Below are positions 58,981-64,000 of a DNA stretch of 64,000 nt, one piece after another. This stretch comes from Brachionus rotundiformis. Its lineage: Eukaryota; Rotifera; Eurotatoria; Ploima; Brachionidae. A program made the position numbers and the translations under genes. Every line of letters begins with the position of its first letter. Position 1 is the first letter of the stretch. Location of the stretch: positions 3,826,592-3,890,591 of the forward strand of contig JAESIW010000138.1 in the NCBI GenBank assembly GCA_016802295.1, given 5' to 3'. Under the pieces are notes generated by a model. That model had not been told where the DNA came from and searched no databases. It saw only the letters and a list, made by a program, of their open reading frames with translations.

Positions 58981-61894
58981 ATGTCAGGTCGTTCACGCGG
59001 TCGAGCCCGCACTAGTACAGTGCCACAGCCTACACCAACTCCGGGACCAGGAGAAGCAACAGGTCAGAAGATTACTACACCTCAACGAGCACCTATTTTG
59101 CCAGCAGAGCAAACGGGACGTGGTAGAGGCATAGCACCAGAACAAGAGCGCATTCAGAGCGGACAGATTTCACCATCAAGTCGAAGCAGTGGCGAGAGCC
59201 CGCCACAGCAGTCATCTCCGCCTAGAACTTCTACAGCCTCAGGTCGAGCTTCTATCAGAGGCGCATTCGTTCAAGCAGGAACATCAGCTGTAATTGGTCA
59301 ATTGGAACGAGCCTCTTTGCGGGAAGGTGAACCAGAAGTTAGACGCGAAATGAAAATCGAACAGGTTCATAGGACTAGACCTCAAAATAGAACCAATACT
59401 GTGGGAACTGGTGGTCAGCCAATTAAATTGTTATGTAACTATTTCAAAATTGTAAACTCTCCTGATTGGGTTTTGTACCAGTACCATGTGGATTTTTCAC
59501 CAGCAATTGACTCCCGTAAAATGCGAGTTGGTCTAATGCGCATTCATGATAAGCTTTTTCCCACGAACAAAGCATTCGATGGCAGCACTCTTTACTCACT
59601 TACCAAACTTCACAATGAGACAACCGAAGTAGCCAGTAAGAGAGAAAGTGATGGAGCTATTATTACCATAAAAATAAAACGAATAGCTGAAATTGTACCA
59701 GAATCACCAAACTTTGTACATTTATTTAACTTGGTATTCAGAAGGTGTCTTAAATTATATGGTATGAAAGAGATCGATCGAAATTATTATGATTTAAGAA
59801 ATAAGATAACAATCGAACGGTATAATTTGGAAATGATAAATGGATTTGCCACATCGATTGCTCTTTATGAACACAATTTGTTGCTTAATGCTGAAATGAT
59901 CCATAAATTGTTACATAAGACTTCTGTGTACAATGTAATGATGGATTTGTACCAAAAATCACGTTCTGAAAAGGAATTCAGAGAAGCATGCTCGGTTGAA
60001 CTAATTGGTAGAAATGTCATGACCACATACAATGACAAGAGTTACAGAATTAATGATATTGACTGGGACACCAAACCATCAGACAAATTTGAAACACTTT
60101 ATGGAACAATATCATTTATTGATTATTATAAAAAAGTAAAAAAAAAATTAATTTATCTAATAACAAGTTAAAAAATCCTATTTAGAATTATCAAATTGAA
60201 ATTAAAGATCCAGCACAACCATTGCTGAGCATATTGCCAAGTGCAAAAGATAAACGAAGAGGTGTGACCAGACCTATTTTGCTAGTGCCTCAGCTTTGCA
60301 TATTGACTGGTGTGGATGAAAAAATGCGCATGGACTTCAATTTTAAAAAAACTGTTGAAACTTTTTCCAAAGTTGGACCAAATGATAGATGCAAACGACT
60401 TTGCGATTTTGTGCAAAGGTTTAAAACAGAAGAGAAAGTTAAAGAGGAATTGGGCCGATGGCAAATGGATTTTGAATCAAGACCAGCCGAAATAAACGGA
60501 AGAATACTTCCGTACGAGACCCTTCTTTTCGGCAGAGTAAAAAATTTCATTAGTTTTAAATTTTTATTTGTTTTTTTAATTAATTTATTAGGAAATACTC
60601 AAAAAATTAAATGAGCGAGCAGACTGGACTAATGATTTAAAAACATGTCCTCTTTTAAGAACTGTAAAGCTAAAAAACTGGGTTATCATATTTTCACAAA
60701 ATAAACGCAATACAGCTACACAATTTTTGAACACTCTTCGAATGGTATCCAAACCGATAGAATTTAATGCCGATGCACCACAGGAAATTTCCATTCCACG
60801 CGACAATGCCGAGTCTCTAGTCAACGCGCTCAAGTCCCATGTGACTCAATCGACTCAAATGGCTGTTGTTTTGCTCTCATCAAAGCGCAAAGACATCTAC
60901 GATGCTGTGAAACGAATATGCTGCTTGGAAAACCCGGTACCAAGTCAAGTAGTGACGACAAAAATATTAGAGGATGAGCGCAAACATAAGAGTGTAGTGA
61001 CCAAAGTAGCTATTCAGATGAATGCAAAACTTGGTGGTGAAATTTGGTCTGTTAACATTCCATTGAGTGACATCATGATATGTGGAATTGATACTTATCA
61101 TGATAGTTCTAAAAAAAACAGAAGTGTATGTGCTTTTGTTGCTTCATTCAACCAAAATAAAAGTAGATTTTTCTCACGCGCCATGATCCAAGATACTCAT
61201 CAAGAATTGGCATACAATCTTACTTTGACTGTCAAGTGTAAGATAAGTTTTTTTTCCTTAAATATGACTAATTTTAGTTAAAATTAGCGGCTTGTGAGCA
61301 TTTTTACAGAGTCAATCAAACATTTCCGAAGAAAATAGTCATATACAGAGATGGTGTTAGTGATGGACAACTCCAATTAGTCACTGACTCTGAAATTCCA
61401 CAAATTCAAAAAGCGTTTACCTTAATAGATCCAAAATACAAGTAATAATAATTAAAAGAATATATTTTATTTAATTGATTTTAAAAAATTGAAATATTTC
61501 AAGCCCATTGCTAACATTTATTGTTGTGAAGAAACGAGTGAACGCAAGATTTTTTGCATCAACTGGAAGAGGGTTGGAAAATCCGCCATGTGGCACAGTT
61601 ATTGACACAGTAGTGACCAGACAAGAGTGGTTTGATTTCTATTTAGTTCCTCAATGTGTCACTCAGGGAACTGTAAATCCCACCCATTTTAATGTCGTTT
61701 ATGACACATTAAATATTGCGCCAGAGTTGTACCAAAAAATGACCTATAAAATGTGTCACATGTACTTTAATTGGCCGGGCACTATTCGAGTACCGGCAAC
61801 ATGTCAGTACGCTCATAAACTAGCTTATCTTGTTGGTCAATCATTGCACAAAGAGCACCATAATTCATTGTGTGATAAGTTATTTTATTTGTAA
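58981..61894 (+). CDS. piwi: PIWI-clade Argonaute (piRNA-guided slicer)
   Basis: Exons 58981-60135, 60186-60536, 60592-61237, 61288-61441 and 61504-61894 close in frame to 898 residues. The N-terminal 100 residues are Pro/Ser/Gln-rich with GR/RG motifs (MSGRSRGRAR, TGRGRGIAPE), likely arginine-methylation sites read by Tudor proteins. PAZ lies at about 290-395 (SVYNVMMDLYQKS, CSVELIGRNVMTTYNDKSYR, TISFIDYY), MID at about 520-650, and PIWI to the end. The slicer residues are complete: Asp669 (ICGIDTYHD), Glu707 (DTHQELAY), Asp739 (IYRDGVSDGQL), His873 (CQYAHKLAYLVGQS). The C-terminus is ..DKLFYL, as in PIWIL proteins (..NRLYYL). Family role: loaded with piRNAs, it cleaves transposon RNA in the germline and may act in nuclear silencing. 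It is intact, single copy in this window, and surrounded by transposon debris. Confidence 0.97.
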
Positions 61895-62700
61895 AAATTA
61901 AATCAAAAGTAAATTATTTTTGTGTGGATTTGTAAAACTAAATCGTTTATATATTTTTGTGCTTGTTTTGTAAATTTGTCGTAATGGCTTAAATGTTTGT
62001 TATTTAAAATGCATTGTTTTTGATGTTTTTTTGGATTAATTATTTCCGGTTAAATTATAAGATATTTAAAATTGTTTTTTTTCTACGCAAAAGTTAAATC
62101 CTAAGATGGATCTATTATTATTGAGATAAAGAGTTCAAGAATAAAATTTATAAACTTAAAAATTTGAACGATTTTTGAAAAAAAAAGAAAATAAAAATCT
62201 TTATTAAACTTTTTGATTTATCATTTATTTATTCAGTTATTTAAAGAATCATCAATTGAAAAATAAATTTTATAAGTTTTTTTTTTTACAAAAAACAAGT
62301 TTTTTTCAGATTTTTAAAAGTTTTTCAATATTAATTAGCTTTTGGTTCTATTTGACTGAGTCACTCAATTATAAAGGGTCCCAATAAGTCTTAAGGCTCC
62401 CAAAATTATGTCTATCTGCAATCGGTCTGTTCACCATCAGATTTCTGCTCCTTTTGGATTTTATTGAATGATGATCAAAGCCAGCAAAACCATCATACGA
62501 CAAGACTCGGACAAAGACTCATCAGCCTAAGTACCCGCGAAGTAATTCTTCTACAAACTACGTTAAAGATAAAGATCACATGCATGTGGATATCGCCACT
62601 CTCTTATTTTAATTATTTTTAAATATTTAAAAAAAAAAAATTTAAGTTTAATGATTGAGTAAATTAAATTTGGTACATTATTCTTGTTTCTAAATTTTTC
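61895..62700. other. Spacer after PIWI gene
   Basis: PIWI 3' flank. A GC-richer stretch at about 62380-62600 (GGTCCCAATAAGTCTTAAGG onward) has no readable frame; it may be the decayed upstream part of the reverse-transcriptase scrap that follows. Confidence 0.4.
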
Positions 62701-62715
62701 TATATTGGACATTTT

Positions 62716-62970
62716 TTGGGTATCAAATTTGACGCCAAACTCAGCATCAAGAACCTTTCTGAAGGTATTAGCTCTAGAACTATATCTAAAATTAATCTCA
62801 TTCGGAGAATAAAAGGCCTAAAACTCTTGGCTCTATGCAAAATTATTTTCAAAAACATTATCTGTTCTATCTTTGATTATTCTTTCATTCCACTATGCTG
62901 TCTGACGCATAAAATATCATCAGATCTACAAAAACTCCAAAACAAATTTAAAACAATAGTTTCTACATAA
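62716..62970 (+). mobile_element. Reverse-transcriptase C-terminal scrap (LINE)
   Basis: The plus strand reads GIKFDAKLSIKNLSEGIS, SKINLIRRIKGL, then LCKIIFKNIICSIFDYSFIP and LQKLQNKFKTIV before a stop. This is the post-core part of LINE ORF2 (LGI.FD.KL.., N.LR.L.G, ..Y...I...I.Y....W....KLQ..QNK). Only 84 codons remain and no 5' part is visible. Confidence 0.6.
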
Positions 62971-63168
62971 ACTAAAAACTATAAACTTATTTTAATTAAA
63001 AACTATCACATTACTCATTTTCCTTACTAACGCTTGGCTTAAAAGAAGGACTTAATTCCTTTCTGAGTAGCCTAAGGTTTTCCTCAAAATTATTTAGAAA
63101 TAAATAAATATAAAAGTAAAGTTCTTTTGTCAATAAATTAGTTTATTATTTTAGTTTATTGTTTTTAA

Positions 63169-64000
63169 TTAATTATTATTGATAATTTTTTCTATCCATT
63201 GGGAAAAAAAGTCTATTCTGGCATTGACGCTAACATGATTACAGTACCCTAAACCGTAGCTCACAACACCAGCTACATACCATTTGCCATCGTCTTTTTC
63301 ACAAAGCATCCCAGTGCCAGAGTCTCCCTTAATTAAACATTTACTAAATTAAAAGTTTATTGATTTGATATTTTTCTTACTTGGCATGTATCCTCAGGTG
63401 ACCCGGGGTAACCTGTACAATATTTCTGATTCAAGTCATTTTTGACATAAACTGAACATTCAGATTCAGTTAGAACTATCTGAGTTAATTCACGAAGAAT
63501 TTCTTGCACAGAACCACCTTTAGTTAGATGTTATGGCTAGAAAAATTAGATAATTGAAAAAAATACCAAACCTGAGTAAGTTCGACCCCAACCAGCAAAG
63601 AAACAGCGTTTTCCTTCAAAAGTGTCACTAATTTCAGGAATACATGCTGGAAAAATTTTTTTGGAAAAATTAATTGGACTCTTTTATCGAAAAAAATCCA
63701 AGTTAATTTGGAAAAAATTATTAAATTACTTCTAGTTTAATTAATGCTATATCAAATGCTCTAGCTGCTGCGTAGGACTCGTGCAAGATTATTTTTGAAA
63801 CAGTTGATCTAGTTCCATTTAAGCCCCAATTTGATATATCATTGGTTCCTAAAATAACTCTATAAGCCGATGTAGCCAAATTTCTTAATAAAAAGAAAAA
63901 AGTATTGGAAAAAAAATCAAATATGATAAATTTACGGAAAGCAATGTGCAGCAGTTAAAACCCATTGGTCATTTATTAAAGTTCCTCCACAAATATGCTT
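63169..64000 (-). CDS. Trypsin-like serine protease (S1), 5' end outside window
   Basis: Exons 63936-64000 (runs off the edge), 63730-63883, 63572-63680, 63381-63517 and 63169-63327, all in phase. Catalytic His is in CGGTLINDQWVLTAAHCF, Asp in FDIALIKLE, Ser in TCQGDSGTGMLCE. Other S1 landmarks: YRVILGTNDIS, SKIILHESY, FPACIPEIS, CFFAGWGRTYS, VVSYGLGYCN and the final helix FFSQWIEKI. The motif after the nucleophile is GDSGTGML rather than the near-universal GDSGGPL; the glycine and proline that follow shape the oxyanion hole and S1 wall. Enzyme activity is therefore likely but not sure. The part still missing should hold the signal peptide, activation site and any accessory domains. Secreted by family habit. 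Confidence 0.9.

Noticed and set aside
1..64000. tRNA or rRNA genes
   Set aside because: I looked for GGTTCGAATCC-like B-boxes and paired acceptor stems by eye and saw none convincing; a covariance-model scan would be needed to be certain.

Overview
This is a window of animal nuclear DNA. The genes are split by many very short introns (mostly 45-60 bp, GT...AG), DNA between genes is extremely AT-rich, and the products are metazoan: COPI gamma, Sec61 alpha, ETF dehydrogenase, nuclear receptors, a PIWI protein, an Lbc-type RhoGEF, an aquaporin and a Ly6 protein. The compact introns, low GC and ankyrin/WD40 remnants fit a small-genome spiralian, most likely a monogonont rotifer such as Brachionus. 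That placement is inference; no rRNA or mitochondrial marker is present.

Layout, left to right: 3' part of a coatomer gamma gene (+, 1-1726); an intronless EXT1-like gene with only the GT47 half (-, 2756-3958); mitochondrial ribosomal protein L2 (-, 4541-5599); SEC61 alpha (+, 7070-8607); nuclear receptor copy A (-, 9675-11404); ETFDH (+, 12318-14164); a broken cysteine-rich transposon tail (15.25-15.64 kb); nuclear receptor copy B (-, 15856-17591); a Tc1/mariner relic (about 18.3 kb); a decayed 5.2-kb DNA transposon with 47-bp terminal inverted repeats (18704-23937); a two-crystallin-domain small heat-shock protein (-), RNase kappa (-) and a Ly6-type GPI-anchored protein (-) at 24.3-27.4 kb; a LINE remnant (29.1 kb); an aquaporin (-, 30642-31798); a 327-bp foldback MITE (33119-33445); TMUB-like (-) and SPT4 (-) at 34.0-36.2 kb; a cluster of LINE and ankyrin/WD40 debris (36.5-41.0 kb); a 22-exon RhoGEF spanning 15.7 kb (-, 41939-57634); a PIWI gene (+, 58981-61894); another reverse-transcriptase scrap (62.7 kb); and a trypsin-like protease running off the right edge (-, from 63169).

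The host genes form no operon or single pathway. They are mostly housekeeping genes (secretion: COPG, SEC61A; mitochondria: MRPL2, ETFDH; transcription: SPT4) mixed with regulatory and stress genes. Exon models were built by hand from splice sites and reading phase; every complete model given here closes in frame.

The most notable observation is the nuclear-receptor pair. The N-terminal exons are diverged, but an 1159-bp block covering the DNA-binding domain, an intron and almost the whole ligand-binding domain differs at only 4 positions. This is the signature of recent gene conversion between older duplicates. Also notable are the half-length EXT1-like gene, the composite TIR element, the near-perfect foldback element, and a LINE open frame that has lost both catalytic-aspartate blocks without losing frame.
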